DNA of 53,882 bases from Fluviicola sp. (GCA_002734085.1 NVXV01000004.1:1-53882), one strand, 5' to 3'. Positions 1-8,182 are shown, counted from the first letter of the stretch. Translations and numbers: made by a program. Notes: generated from the sequence alone by a model not told the origin.

Positions 1-40
1 TCTTAATAATCTGACTCGGTGAAAACTTACTCTTTTTCAT
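1..40 (-). CDS. IS3-family transposase OrfA, N-terminal fragment cut by the window edge
   Basis: The first 13 codons read MKKSKFSPSQIIK from an ATG at 40-38 and run off the left end. This is the typical opening of the small HTH protein OrfA of IS3-family elements, which binds the element ends and, by frameshifting with OrfB, makes the transposase. A terminal-repeat-like sequence ends near base 98, which fits this start. Only 40 bases are visible, so the subgroup and intactness cannot be judged. Confidence 0.6.
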   Translation of the reverse strand, partial: MKKSKFSPSQIIK

Positions 41-98
41 AATTTACAGTTTAAATATACTATATTTTTAAACTGTCCAGTTTTTGGGGAAGCTTACA
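1..98 (-). mobile_element. Right edge of an IS3-family insertion sequence
   Basis: Upstream of the OrfA start is an IS3-like end which, on the minus strand, begins TGTAAGCTTCCCC at base 98 and continues to about base 70 (ending ACTGGACAGTTT). The TG start, the distance of about 60 bases to the OrfA ATG, and the OrfA N-terminus agree with an IS3-type end. The other end and any target duplication lie outside the window. The element abuts the small-ORF cassette at 187-414. Confidence 0.55.
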
Positions 99-186
99 CT
101 ATATGCTCTTCTGAAATAGTACTAGCACTAGGTTTATTACAAATTATACAATTCATATTTTTGGTTTAAACACTAATCAAATATAA

Positions 187-214
187 TTAAAAAAGGCCCG
201 CCGAAGCGAGCCTT
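187..214 (-). terminator. UUCG-tetraloop intrinsic terminator, cassette copy 1
   Basis: On the minus strand GGCTCGC-TTCG-GCGGGCC (212-195) forms a seven-pair stem with a UUCG loop, followed directly by TTTTTT. It ends the transcript that carries the small ORF at 247-414. An upstream segment (307-291) can pair with the same bases at 15 of 17 positions, so an alternative, non-terminating fold is possible. Confidence 0.75.
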
Positions 215-307
215 AAACCTAACAAAAATCAAATGAACCAAACGGCTCACCCTTGATTCCCGTTTGTGTTATTTGATGTTAGGTTTTCAGAGGCTTGCTT
301 TGGCGGG
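195..307 (-). repeat. Long inverted-repeat cassette, copy 1
   Basis: Bases 197-213 and 291-307 are inverted copies (15/17). Inside them a second pair of arms, AAACCTAAC...GTTAGGTTT with further AT-rich pairing, brackets about 20 bases. The inner part and the terminator recur at 4861-4960, while the outer right arm is degenerate there. The outer fold and the terminator hairpin use the same bases and exclude each other, as in attenuators. It could also be a REP-like element or the 3' part of a small RNA. Confidence 0.6.
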
Positions 308-414
308 TTTGATGAGGTTGAAGATATTTTGCCATATTGATCATTTGTGATTACGATTATTGTTGTAGTGAAGGATGCACCAGTTGTATAATCTCTGGTA
401 TTTAAAGTGTTCAT
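247..414 (-). CDS. Small ORF (55 aa), Ser/Thr/Asn-rich, cassette copy 1
   Basis: An ATG at 414-412 opens 55 codons to a TGA at 249-247. The peptide starts MNTLNTRDYTTGASF, is rich in Thr, Ser and Asn, and ends LTSNNTNGNQG. A second ORF at 4920-4988 ends LTSNNTKGIHD just before the same terminator hairpin, and its reading frame is kept despite nearby changes. No signal peptide or known domain is seen. The tail likeness may only reflect conserved RNA structure. Codons overlap the 291-307 arm of the inverted repeat. It is unrecognised, and may be a peptide gene or a chance frame in a structured RNA. Confidence 0.35.
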   Translation of the reverse strand: MNTLNTRDYTTGASFTTTIIVITNDQYGKISSTSSNPPKQASENLTSNNTNGNQG

Positions 415-619
415 TGCTGTTCGGTTGCGAATTCTGTAACGATCTCGGATCTTTTCAAATTCTTACGAAAATTCAGTTTTAAGCATTGATGCCAAGATCC
501 TTTTTGTACATGCTGAATTGATCTTGTTTGTTAAGATGTTTTACTCCTTTTGTGGTAAGAAAGCGGATATTCCTTTTTTTTAAAACCTATTATTTAAAAT
601 GTAGTGTGTTCAAGCTTTA
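415..619. other. Intergenic stretch, no gene recognised
   Basis: Together with the small-ORF cassette this fills the gap between the IS3 end and the lipoprotein gene at 620. It is AT-rich with no frame worth calling. A minus-strand promoter for the 247-414 ORF could lie here, but no clear TAnnTTTG element was found. Confidence 0.3.
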
Positions 620-1075
620 TTATTTTAACTTAAGAAGAATATCTGTTTTAGTTTCATCTATAGACCCGGTTTTAGTAAATATATCATGGTAATGGTAAAT
701 GGTAGTATCATTGACAGTAGATGATGAAACTTTATTGACCTTGATAATTACTGGTGCTAATGTGTCATTAAGCGCTAAAAATCGATTAGATGATAGACAG
801 ACAACAGGTATATCAAATAAATCTCTAAGTGAAAGTTCTGTTTTGTAGTTAGAGAAATCCTCTCCTTGATCTAAATATCCAACCTTTATATTTCCGATAT
901 ATTTAGCTCTTTTTTTGTTATTACAGTATTTCAGAAATTCATGAATACAGTCTTTGCAACTAACATTTCCAGAAAGAATTATAAAATCACTCTTTTCCTG
1001 AAAAGACTCACTCTTTTTCAGATTTGTACAGCTTATCCCTATAAGTAAAATTCCAATTATTATTCTGAAAATCAT
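620..1075 (-). CDS. Predicted lipoprotein with a CxxC motif, unknown function
   Basis: The 151-residue protein opens with a short hydrophobic segment ending in a lipobox (GISC, Cys16), so it is probably anchored to a membrane. At about residue 40 CKDC sits behind a strand-like FIILSGNVS, which recalls thioredoxin-fold proteins, but the rest does not confirm that fold. Its ATG overlaps the stop of the upstream gene (1072-2247) by four bases (ATGA), so the two are very likely translated together. The pair may be a surface protein and a helper. I do not recognise a family. Confidence 0.6.
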   Translation of the reverse strand: MIFRIIIGILLIGISCTNLKKSESFQEKSDFIILSGNVSCKDCIHEFLKYCNNKKRAKYIGNIKVGYLDQGEDFSNYKTELSLRDLFDIPVVCLSSNRFLALNDTLAPVIIKVNKVSSSTVNDTTIYHYHDIFTKTGSIDETKTDILLKLK

Positions 1076-2247
1076 TGTACACTAAAAATCATGAGTTTTA
1101 ATTTCAACTTTTCTTGGCTCATATCTTTTTCAAAAACCTTATTCATTTTTACATCTATTAAATCTTCTGATGAACTCCATATAAAATAATATAATTTACC
1201 AGCATGAACTGTCATATTAGTACCAGTGTACCATAATGGCCAAGCATTTGATGAATCAATAATCGTATCTTTTTTATAAGTGCTTTGGTCTACGTTATTT
1301 ATTATAGACCATGAATCTTCATTGTAATGCCAAACTTGATCACGTATTTTGAATCGTTTTCCATCTGGCACAGAAAACCTTACAAAGATAGTAGAAGTGT
1401 CAAGTAATTGAATATTCCATATTCGACTTCCTTTAGTCAATAAAGTTTGAAAGTCTGATATAAAAGCTTTAGGATTTGATTCTACGATCTCTTTCCCTTC
1501 GTATTTTTTAACTTCCTCCTTGTCTAAAAGTGGAAATACATCAGAATTATTATAAACTATTGAGTCTTTTAATTTAAATTTTTCATTATAGAAATGTATT
1601 TTATAATCTATTGATTGAGAAACAGCATAGATATTATTTAGTATGCTAATATAATGAGTTGGAGCTAAGATTGTATATTCGGGAAAGTCAAATTTAGGTT
1701 CATAAATAGTCTCTTTTAAAGTAGATTTATCTTTTAAGATAATTGACGACTTTTTGTGATCTGATTTTCTATGATAATTGTAAATTCCATAAGCTATATA
1801 GTGCTGATTATTTGAAGTAATTTTAGTCCCCGTTTTATTTTCAAAAGAGATAACGTCAAGAAATTCAAATTCAGCATTTTTATTTTTTGAAAACATCAAA
1901 ATATTATCTCCATATTTTCCAATTATTGTATCATTTTGAAGTGTAAATACAGGATCAAAATTTTGAAAGTATTTCCTGTGGTGTCGTTTAGGTATTTCAA
2001 TCTGATAAGTCTTACTTTTATTAATTTTATAATTAATATGTGTAACTTTTAATTGATTTGTGCTAGAAAAAACAATTAAATAAATTGAGTTTTCCCCATC
2101 TGCAAGATATTGTGTTCTATTTAAATTGTTTTGACTATAACCATCTGTTGATAATATAGTTCCGTAATCGTACTTGAGAGTTGTTTGACTACCTAATTTT
2201 AATGTATGTATAATTAATACAAATACTAATATTAAATATCTTTTCAT
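1072..2247 (-). CDS. Secreted protein of unknown function
   Basis: It has 391 residues with a signal peptide (MKRYLILVFVLIIHTLKLGSQ) and a body rich in Lys, Asn, Tyr and alternating beta-strand-like segments, possibly a repeat or propeller fold. No catalytic motif is seen and there is no T9SS tail. The start codon lies only 12 bases past a strong hairpin (2259-2308), leaving no room for its own promoter there. Expression must come from read-through out of 2319-2768 or from a promoter inside it. It is followed by a four-base overlap with the lipoprotein gene at 620-1075. Confidence 0.6.
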   Translation of the reverse strand: MKRYLILVFVLIIHTLKLGSQTTLKYDYGTILSTDGYSQNNLNRTQYLADGENSIYLIVFSSTNQLKVTHINYKINKSKTYQIEIPKRHHRKYFQNFDPVFTLQNDTIIGKYGDNILMFSKNKNAEFEFLDVISFENKTGTKITSNNQHYIAYGIYNYHRKSDHKKSSIILKDKSTLKETIYEPKFDFPEYTILAPTHYISILNNIYAVSQSIDYKIHFYNEKFKLKDSIVYNNSDVFPLLDKEEVKKYEGKEIVESNPKAFISDFQTLLTKGSRIWNIQLLDTSTIFVRFSVPDGKRFKIRDQVWHYNEDSWSIINNVDQSTYKKDTIIDSSNAWPLWYTGTNMTVHAGKLYYFIWSSSEDLIDVKMNKVFEKDMSQEKLKLKLMIFSVQ

Positions 2248-2258
2248 TTTTTTATTGA

Positions 2259-2308
2259 GAAACCCCGATTTTTTTCATTGTAAATTAATATGGAAAAATC
2301 GGGGTTTC
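2259..2308 (-). terminator. Strong hairpin between two secreted-protein genes
   Basis: GAAACCCCGATTTTTT (2259-2274) pairs with AAAAAATCGGGGTTTC-type bases up to 2308, giving a stem of about 15 pairs with flanking T and A runs. It can act on either strand. On the minus strand it would end the transcript of 2319-2768 just before the start of 1072-2247. Confidence 0.7.
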
Positions 2309-2318
2309 TATTTAATAA

Positions 2319-2768
2319 TTAATTAATCGCTGGAGTCTCCCAAATTGTAGTTGTTACAGTTATATCACTGTCTATTCCTTTTGACTTCCAACGAGTATGA
2401 ATATGAACCCATACTTGATTTCCGTTACTGTCAGTACGTTGAATTTTTTGATTTATCGCACCATTTTTACGACCATTTTCTATTTCTTCATCAACGTCTT
2501 CATTCACTTCCACTAAAAATTTATCGGCAAATAAGAGTATCTCAGAATCACCATCGGAAATAGTTCTTTGACAGCTAATTCTTCCTGGATCATGACAATC
2601 AACAGACCAATATTCGTTATGTTGGCTATCAAATCCATCAAAATTACTGTTAACTCTATTATACCCAAATAACCCTTTGTCAGATTTGTTCCACTGGACT
2701 ATAATTTTTGCTGATGCCAATGTTGAAATAAAAACAAAACCAATTACTAGTAAAAATACTTTTTTCAT
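2319..2768 (-). CDS. Small secreted protein, unknown function
   Basis: It has 149 residues with a clean signal peptide (MKKVFLLVIGFVFISTLASA). The mature part is acidic to neutral, with two Cys (VDCHDPGRISCQ) that could form a disulfide and a C-terminal strand-rich segment (DSDITVTTTIWE). It stands alone with its own upstream region and is followed by a strong hairpin at 2259-2308. The family is not recognised. Confidence 0.55.
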   Translation of the reverse strand: MKKVFLLVIGFVFISTLASAKIIVQWNKSDKGLFGYNRVNSNFDGFDSQHNEYWSVDCHDPGRISCQRTISDGDSEILLFADKFLVEVNEDVDEEIENGRKNGAINQKIQRTDSNGNQVWVHIHTRWKSKGIDSDITVTTTIWETPAIN

Positions 2769-3137
2769 AATTTTAAATTTTAATTAAACATTCATTTTAA
2801 TAGTGAGTTATTAACTTAATAATGAGTGACTAAACTATTAATTAAAAATTAGTGACAAAAAACTAGATATAGAAAATAAAAATATTTAGTATATTTACGT
2901 ATATTCTTGTAAGTATTTTTACATATATATGATCGTGATTAATAGTACATTTAAGAGCTTATTGGTTTTCTTAAAGAGGTTTTAGATCTTATTTTATTGC
3001 ATTTACTAATCAAGTATAACATTTTTGTAATGACTTGATTATAAAGAACAAACATTTGTATGAACGAATGTAATATGTGAATATTTATTTCTTCCTAAAA
3101 AACACCCGCAAAGTTAAACTTTTCTCTTAATTTATTT
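2769..3137. other. AT-rich intergenic stretch with degenerate TCACT repeats
   Basis: No gene is seen. Just upstream of the 2319-2768 start, at about 2800-2870, the minus strand carries three loosely repeated units containing TCACT followed by an AT-rich spacer (AGTGAGTTATTAA, AGTGACTAAACTATTAA, AGTGACAAAAAA on the plus strand). These may be regulator sites or only low-complexity sequence. Confidence 0.25.
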
Positions 3138-3377
3138 TCAATTATTATTTGTAACGTCTAATTCCTCATCGCTTTTATCATCAATCTCTTTAATTCTTCT
3201 ATTGTTCGATTCAATCTGTTCACTAATATATTTTTTATAAGCATCTTTAGATTCAGATTTTGAAGCACTTTCTTGTTGTTCTTTTAAATATTTTCCATAA
3301 GACAAGAGACCTTTTTTCTGAAACTCAAGAAACTTTGCTTTGATACTCTTTTTTTCACTTTCAGTTACTTTACCCAT
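3138..3377 (-). CDS. Small charged protein, unknown function
   Basis: It has 79 residues and is very rich in Lys, Glu and Ser, with no signal peptide or membrane segment. It is predicted largely helical (KAKFLEFQKKGLLSYGKYLKEQQ), with an acidic tail. It begins 14 bases after the stop of the RCC1-repeat gene (3392-4789), so it is in the same transcript. A cytoplasmic partner or chaperone role for the exported neighbour is possible but unsupported. Confidence 0.5.
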   Translation of the reverse strand: MGKVTESEKKSIKAKFLEFQKKGLLSYGKYLKEQQESASKSESKDAYKKYISEQIESNNRRIKEIDDKSDEELDVTNNN

Positions 3378-3391
3378 AAATGTAAATTAAA

Positions 3392-4789
3392 TTATTCCAA
3401 TGTAATTTTACCTGTATTTTTACGCCCACTTTGATCTATAATTTCGTAAAAGTATATTCCGGAATCGAGAGATTTTAAAGATAAGTATTCCTCATTACTA
3501 AACTCTTTTTTCATCACTTCTTTCCCAGTACTTGTATAAAGTTTGAAAATTGAAGGTACATCATGGTCTAATTTTATAGTAATATTATCAGTTGTTGGAT
3601 TTGGATACACTAAAACATTATTCATTTGGTTTTCAGAAAGTGATGCATCATCTAAGTTACCTGTTTCACATTCAAACATTGTAATTTGAGCATCATTTCC
3701 ATTTCCTAATTGGTAAGTATAGTTTGCTCCAGTTACACAAATAATATTCATAGAGGTATTCTTTAAAAGTAAAGCATGATGACCAAATACACTACCAGAA
3801 TCAGTTGCACCTTTAGCTGGCCAAACATTATATACATCATCAGTAATGTATTCAAAGGAATTTTTATTAGCTCCCGATCCATCTCCTAAAGTACCTTCTT
3901 GGTTGTAACCAGTTCCATATAATTCTTCTAAACTATTAATTGCAAAGTTAGATGCAGCACCGCAAGAAATTTTAGCCCAATTATCATTAGTTCCAACTTG
4001 AGTAGGTTCATCTGCTTGGTTGTTGTTTCCTAAACCTAATTGCCCATTTCCATTAAAACCCCAAGACCAAAGAGTACTGTCTGACTGAATACCACTTGTG
4101 TATTCGTGACCACATGAAACTTTAAGCCAATTCATAGAACCTACTTGGGTAAATACATAGGATTCAGTTATTCCATTAATACCTAATTGACCTGTAAAAT
4201 TAGTGCCTGCCGTCCATAATGTTCCATCTGATTTAATAGCCATTGAATGAGCAATTCCAGAGGAAACTGACTGCCAATCTGTATCTGCTCCAATTTGAGT
4301 AGGTACATCAATATCAACAGTTGTATTATCGCCTATTTGACCATACAGGTTCCATCCCCAACCCCACAATGTTCCGTCTGATTTTATAGCATGATTATGT
4401 GCATATCCAGCTGCAATAAACTGCCAGTCAGTTTCTGTACCTAATTGAATAGGTTCATTAGAATCATTAGTATTCCCATTGCCGAGTTGATTAACACTGT
4501 TACTTCCCCAAGCCCATAGCGTGCCATCTGTTTTCAAAGCCACCATATGAAATGCACCACAAGCAATAGCTTGCCAATCAGTTTCACTTCCAACTTGAGT
4601 AGGAGTTTGACGAACGTTGTTGTCACTTGTTCCTAACTGACCATTCGCATTGTTTCCCCATACCCACAGTGAACCATCTGACTGAATACCTGCGGAAAAC
4701 TCTGTTCCAGCATCTAGTATCTCCCAAGTTTGTTGAGAATACGTACCAATACTAAGTAGTAATACTATAAGTGTGATAAATGTTTTCAT
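3392..4789 (-). CDS. T9SS-exported RCC1-repeat protein
   Basis: The 465-residue protein has a signal peptide (MKTFITLIVLLLSIGTYSQ) and then at least six RCC1/BLIP-II-type repeats of about 50 residues. Each carries LW.WG.N..GQLG-like cores (LWVWGNNANGQLG, LWSWGFNGNGQLG), which should fold as a propeller. Residues from about 390 on form a type A sorting domain with VYPNPTTDNITIKL and an ending like GIYFYEI...KITL, the signal for the type IX system. It is therefore a cell-surface or secreted protein, and RCC1-like propellers usually bind other proteins. The inverted-repeat cassette copy 2, with its terminator, lies about 70 bases upstream of the ATG. Confidence 0.85.
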   Translation of the reverse strand: MKTFITLIVLLLSIGTYSQQTWEILDAGTEFSAGIQSDGSLWVWGNNANGQLGTSDNNVRQTPTQVGSETDWQAIACGAFHMVALKTDGTLWAWGSNSVNQLGNGNTNDSNEPIQLGTETDWQFIAAGYAHNHAIKSDGTLWGWGWNLYGQIGDNTTVDIDVPTQIGADTDWQSVSSGIAHSMAIKSDGTLWTAGTNFTGQLGINGITESYVFTQVGSMNWLKVSCGHEYTSGIQSDSTLWSWGFNGNGQLGLGNNNQADEPTQVGTNDNWAKISCGAASNFAINSLEELYGTGYNQEGTLGDGSGANKNSFEYITDDVYNVWPAKGATDSGSVFGHHALLLKNTSMNIICVTGANYTYQLGNGNDAQITMFECETGNLDDASLSENQMNNVLVYPNPTTDNITIKLDHDVPSIFKLYTSTGKEVMKKEFSNEEYLSLKSLDSGIYFYEIIDQSGRKNTGKITLE

Positions 4790-4860
4790 ATCGTTTGATT
4801 TTATTTAATGTAAATCTACGAATTTTCTATGATTTGATTTTATCACTAAAAATTTAAATC

Positions 4861-4887
4861 AAAAAAAGACCCGCCGAAGCGAGCCTT
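4861..4887 (-). terminator. UUCG-tetraloop intrinsic terminator, cassette copy 2
   Basis: Same architecture as at 187-214. On the minus strand GGCTCGC-TTCG-GCGGGTC is followed by TTTTTTT. It lies between the 22-codon ORF (4920-4988) and the start of the RCC1 gene at 4789, so it would stop transcription before that gene unless bypassed. Confidence 0.7.
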
Positions 4888-4919
4888 AAACCTAACAAAA
4901 ATCAAATGAACCAAACGGC

Positions 4920-4988
4920 TCAATCATGGATTCCTTTTGTGTTATTTGATGTTAGTTTTGTGGAGCTTGATTGATTGACTATTTCCAT
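4920..4988 (-). CDS. Very small ORF (22 aa), cassette copy 2
   Basis: An ATG at 4988-4986 opens 22 codons beginning MEIVNQSSST and ending LTSNNTKGIHD at a TGA (4922-4920). The final dozen residues resemble those of the 55-residue ORF in copy 1, and both stop just upstream of the same hairpin. The N-terminus is shorter and unrelated. It could be a peptide gene remnant. Confidence is low because of its size. Confidence 0.25.
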   Translation of the reverse strand: MEIVNQSSSTKLTSNNTKGIHD

Positions 4989-5015
4989 AATTTCAATAGT
5001 AGTTTATTATAAATG

Positions 5016-5054
5016 AAAAAAGTGACTGTATTTAAGATAATACAGTCACTTTAG
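5016..5054 (-). terminator. Terminator of the 5086-7696 operon
   Basis: AAAGTGACTGTATT (5019-5032) pairs perfectly with AATACAGTCACTTT (5039-5052), with a T run on the minus-strand side. It lies 32 bases past the stop of the LA_2272-like gene. Confidence 0.8.
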
Positions 5055-5085
5055 CAAACATGTTACAATTTTTAAATACTTTTTA

Positions 5086-5718
5086 CTAATCAGTAAAACA
5101 CCAATTAATAAAAGGCAATTTTCTTTTATTATTTACATTCCAAATGCCAAATTGAAAACCCTTCAATTTTTTAGTCTGATTTACCAATCCTACTTGTACA
5201 CCATTCGTTTTATAGGTGGAGTTATATAAGCCAATAGATAAACCGTTCATTGTATGAGTACTATTAATTAACAAATTTAAATTTAACCCATTTACTTTAT
5301 GATTCATGCTCATCCATGGCGAAATAGAAACCCCATTTATATCCTCTGAAAAAGTGCCAAAGACTGAAATTAACAGACCGTTATGTACAACTCTTTTAAC
5401 ATCTGTACTATCACCATAAGTTAAAGTATCTTTTTCGTAATTACTCCAATTAAGTTTAGAATTAAAAACATAAAAAGGAGTGAAAAAACCTTGCCCTAAC
5501 AATTGTATATTCAACCCATGCGATTTTTTAGTATAAAATTTATCACATCGAACTTCAGATCCAATCAATCCCAGGGCAAGTCCATAAATATTGGGTGACT
5601 TATTAGGGAGTAACCCAACTATATACCTATTCTTAATGGTATCTTCTTCAACCTCTTGATCTTGAGAATATGAATTAAATACAGTAGCAATTAGCATTAA
5701 AGTTAATACAAGTCTCAT
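5086..5718 (-). CDS. LA_2272-type surface repeat protein
   Basis: I start at the ATG at 5718, because it begins a good signal peptide (MRLVLTLMLIATVFNSYSQ). An upstream ATG at 5796 would add 26 residues and spoil it. The rest contains repeating GL.IGL.NS...NGVQVGLVNQ...KGFQFGIWN units (about residues 130-205), the hallmark of LA_2272-type surface repeats, which form a beta-rich outer-membrane or surface domain. Function is unknown. It is last in a three-gene operon behind 5800-6864 and the lipoprotein 6866-7696, and is followed by a perfect hairpin terminator. Confidence 0.65.
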   Translation of the reverse strand: MRLVLTLMLIATVFNSYSQDQEVEEDTIKNRYIVGLLPNKSPNIYGLALGLIGSEVRCDKFYTKKSHGLNIQLLGQGFFTPFYVFNSKLNWSNYEKDTLTYGDSTDVKRVVHNGLLISVFGTFSEDINGVSISPWMSMNHKVNGLNLNLLINSTHTMNGLSIGLYNSTYKTNGVQVGLVNQTKKLKGFQFGIWNVNNKRKLPFINWCFTD

Positions 5719-5799
5719 TGAAACTCTTTTATTTATTACCAACAAATAAAATATTTTAGTTCGCTTTAAAATATGAAAAATTGATTCAAGAGCCATATG

Positions 5800-6864
5800 T
5801 CATTTGGCATACTGTGATTCATTGTATAAAATGAGATAATCAATTTTTTTACTTAAACCTGTCAAACGATCATTATGAGGTTTAGTATTAATTCGAAGAA
5901 CTTTCGAACTTCCTAATTGTTGCTCGAGATACTTTCTTTCTGAATTACTCATTAAGTACTCATAGTCTTTTGAGATTTTAAAATTTGAATTAAAAATTTT
6001 ATGTTGAAATGCAATAATACCAATTCTATAAGTTTTAGATTTTAAGCTTTCAGAAAACAAGCCAAAAAACGGTACCATATCTCCTTCCTCAATGTTAAAT
6101 TGAGATTGAGTAAAAGAATTCTCTTCAACTTTATGGGATTTTTTAAGTAGGAGGTGTTTAATTCCGAATATCCCAAAGTTTAGATTATTGGATGAGTCAA
6201 CAAAGTCTGTGAAATTTGAATACATAAATGAATCTCTCTTTTGGCATAAATGACATTCAATCCTGAGTGATTGCTCAATCCTATCAAGATACGTTAATTC
6301 TTTATCCTTAAACAAAGTCATTTGTTTTATATCATGAGTTTTTTTGATTAAATAGTTTCTATTTAAGGAATCATCCATAATATATTTTTGTGACAATAAA
6401 CTATCTAAATCTGAATCAAAGTAATTAAGGACGTAAGCTGAATTTCTAAAATTTCTTTCAATGTCAATACATCTAATATTCCATTCTATCTTTTTAGCAT
6501 CGCAATAACTCATAAAATCCAATAAGAGTTGCTTAAAGTCCAACCAGAATTTAGATGGAGGAGTTTTTTTATAATACATGTTATTGTAGTAGTTGTTGAA
6601 AAAAGTGGTGTCTCCATATTCCTTTAACCGGTATACTACAAATTCAAAACTTGTAGGTAATTCTAAGAATAGATTAACCGTATCGCTAGCTTCTGAAGAG
6701 TCAATTATTGATACAATTGATTCTATTATTTCCTTGTATTTTTCTTGGACAAAATGAACTTCCCCAAATAGAAAGATATTCTTTTTGGGGAAGTTATTTT
6801 CTGTTTTTGTGCTACCAAAGCCTGATAAACACAAAAAGATTATAAATATCAGGAGTTTCTTCAC
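5800..6864 (-). CDS. Secreted ChaN/erythromycin-esterase-like protein
   Basis: The 354-residue protein has a signal peptide (MKKLLIFIIFLCLSGFGS). At residues 31-37 LFGEVHF matches the LGExH motif that opens ChaN-like (haem-binding) and EreA-like proteins, and a later FGIFGIKHLL resembles the second His motif. These folds bind haem or metal, or act as hydrolases, and the substrate here is unknown. The start is GTG, one base after the stop of 6866-7696, so the two are translationally coupled. The long charged middle (residues 110-230) is not typical of ChaN, so the family link is tentative. Confidence 0.5.
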   Translation of the reverse strand: MKKLLIFIIFLCLSGFGSTKTENNFPKKNIFLFGEVHFVQEKYKEIIESIVSIIDSSEASDTVNLFLELPTSFEFVVYRLKEYGDTTFFNNYYNNMYYKKTPPSKFWLDFKQLLLDFMSYCDAKKIEWNIRCIDIERNFRNSAYVLNYFDSDLDSLLSQKYIMDDSLNRNYLIKKTHDIKQMTLFKDKELTYLDRIEQSLRIECHLCQKRDSFMYSNFTDFVDSSNNLNFGIFGIKHLLLKKSHKVEENSFTQSQFNIEEGDMVPFFGLFSESLKSKTYRIGIIAFQHKIFNSNFKISKDYEYLMSNSERKYLEQQLGSSKVLRINTKPHNDRLTGLSKKIDYLILYNESQYAK

Positions 6865-6865
6865 G

Positions 6866-7696
6866 TTATGGAGCCGTATAAATTACTTCAGCAACTCTAG
6901 AAACTAATGAAGAAAAAGAATAAGCAGTAGCGTTATCTTGAATAACATTATCGTCTACATCTGGACTATTTAACGCCCAATAGTAGGCATATGCATCAGC
7001 TGCAGCGACACATACCGAACATGCTAATTCCACATCATCAGCTTCTTCAATTTCCCAGTAAAAAGAACTATATCTAAATATTGCAAATGAAGTTAGTATT
7101 CTGTCTCTAGATTCTTCTGAGATATGTGGATAATTACGAGTGTAGTTTTCAGCTGCCTTCAACAGTGCAATCTTTTGATTCATGTTATTTGCGCCAAATA
7201 CTGCTATAGTTGTTGAATTTAAAATATTTCTTTCGTTAGTTGAAATTTCATTATTACTCAATAGGTTGTCAAATAACTGACTACTGTAATTATTACCATT
7301 AAAGAATAGGTCTTTTCCAGAATCAAAACTATTATTAATATCAGAGCAGTTAAATGCATTGTTAAGATTGTACTCCCTATTTATTAAATCTGTTAATTGA
7401 CAAATATCAAAATCTGAGCTACTCTGAGACCTAATAAGGTCAAGCGCCTCATTATGCTTTTCACCAACTATGTCGAATGGATTCTTCTTGTTTGATAAGG
7501 GGACATTTAACTGGCCAGATGATTTGAGGCTAAAATTATGTTCTTCTCTGGTTTCTTCAAATAGCTCTTCAAGTTCACTTTTTAAATTTTCGTCAGAGGA
7601 ATCGTTGGGACTGAAACCTATTACTTCTTCTTTTTCACACGAAGTAAATAAACCTCCAGCAAGGATGAAGGATACAAATAATACTTTAAATCTCAT
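6866..7696 (-). CDS. Lipoprotein of unknown function
   Basis: It has 276 residues with a lipoprotein signal (MRFKVLFVSFILAGGLFTSC, Cys20). An acidic linker follows, then an Asn/Ser-rich mostly helical domain. The C-terminal region has CSVCVAAADAYAYYWAL, a helix-like stretch with a CxxC. Similar Ala/Tyr-rich ends occur in uncharacterised Bacteroidota lipoproteins, but I cannot name a family. It is the first gene of the operon 7696 to 5086, and its stop nearly touches the GTG start of the next gene. Confidence 0.6.
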   Translation of the reverse strand: MRFKVLFVSFILAGGLFTSCEKEEVIGFSPNDSSDENLKSELEELFEETREEHNFSLKSSGQLNVPLSNKKNPFDIVGEKHNEALDLIRSQSSSDFDICQLTDLINREYNLNNAFNCSDINNSFDSGKDLFFNGNNYSSQLFDNLLSNNEISTNERNILNSTTIAVFGANNMNQKIALLKAAENYTRNYPHISEESRDRILTSFAIFRYSSFYWEIEEADDVELACSVCVAAADAYAYYWALNSPDVDDNVIQDNATAYSFSSLVSRVAEVIYTAP

Positions 7697-7936
7697 AATT
7701 TATTAGTTTTTGGTTAATGATAAGGTCTAATTTAATCATTAAATTTACAATAACAAGTTTTTTGGTTTATTTTAACAAGTTTTGTTAGGTTATTAGTTTT
7801 ATTTTATTATGTGTCTATAAATTGAATGCACCTCTAATAAAGACTTAATCGTTCTAAATAAAAAAGAATATATGTATTCATTTTACACACTCCTATACAT
7901 TTCCAAAAGAAAAAGTGAAAAAAATGACCTCAAAAA

Positions 7937-7990
7937 GGCCGAAAAAAAGGAAAAAAGAAAGCCCATTCCTTCAGGGCTGTGGAGTGGGCT
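7937..7990 (-). terminator. Intrinsic terminator, minus strand
   Basis: AGCCCATTCC (7960-7969) pairs with GGAGTGGGCT (7981-7990). The minus-strand RNA continues into a T-rich run (complement of 7940-7959). A separate terminator at 8183-8217 already closes the 8224-9075 gene, so this one may end an unseen short transcript from 7991-8182 or act as back-up. Confidence 0.55.
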
Positions 7991-8182
7991 TGTCAAGGTT
8001 TTTGATTCAAAAATTTGCTTTTTGGGAGGACTTTATTTCAATAGTAATTTCTGATTAAATGGGTAGTACCTCGACTCCGCTCGGTGTACCAATTTTTTAA
8101 TCTAAACCCGAAGGGCTTGACCTTTACTAGACCATGTAACAGCCCTATCTTTGGTTTTATTTTTTTGTTTTATGTACTAAAT

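Larger units (their letters stand above)
4861..4990 (-). repeat. Inverted-repeat / small-ORF cassette, copy 2
   Basis: About 95 bases closely match copy 1 (195-290), including the AAACCTAAC / GTTAG-type inner arms and the terminator. The outer 5' arm of copy 1 is replaced here by CAATCAATCAAGCTCC-like sequence, so only the terminator fold remains. Two copies 4.6 kb apart on the same strand suggest duplication, or spread of a mobile small element. Confidence 0.6.

Noticed and set aside
7872-8054. 60-codon Lys-rich frame on the plus strand
   Set aside because: It runs across a hairpin terminator, and the Lys/Glu richness comes from A/G runs.
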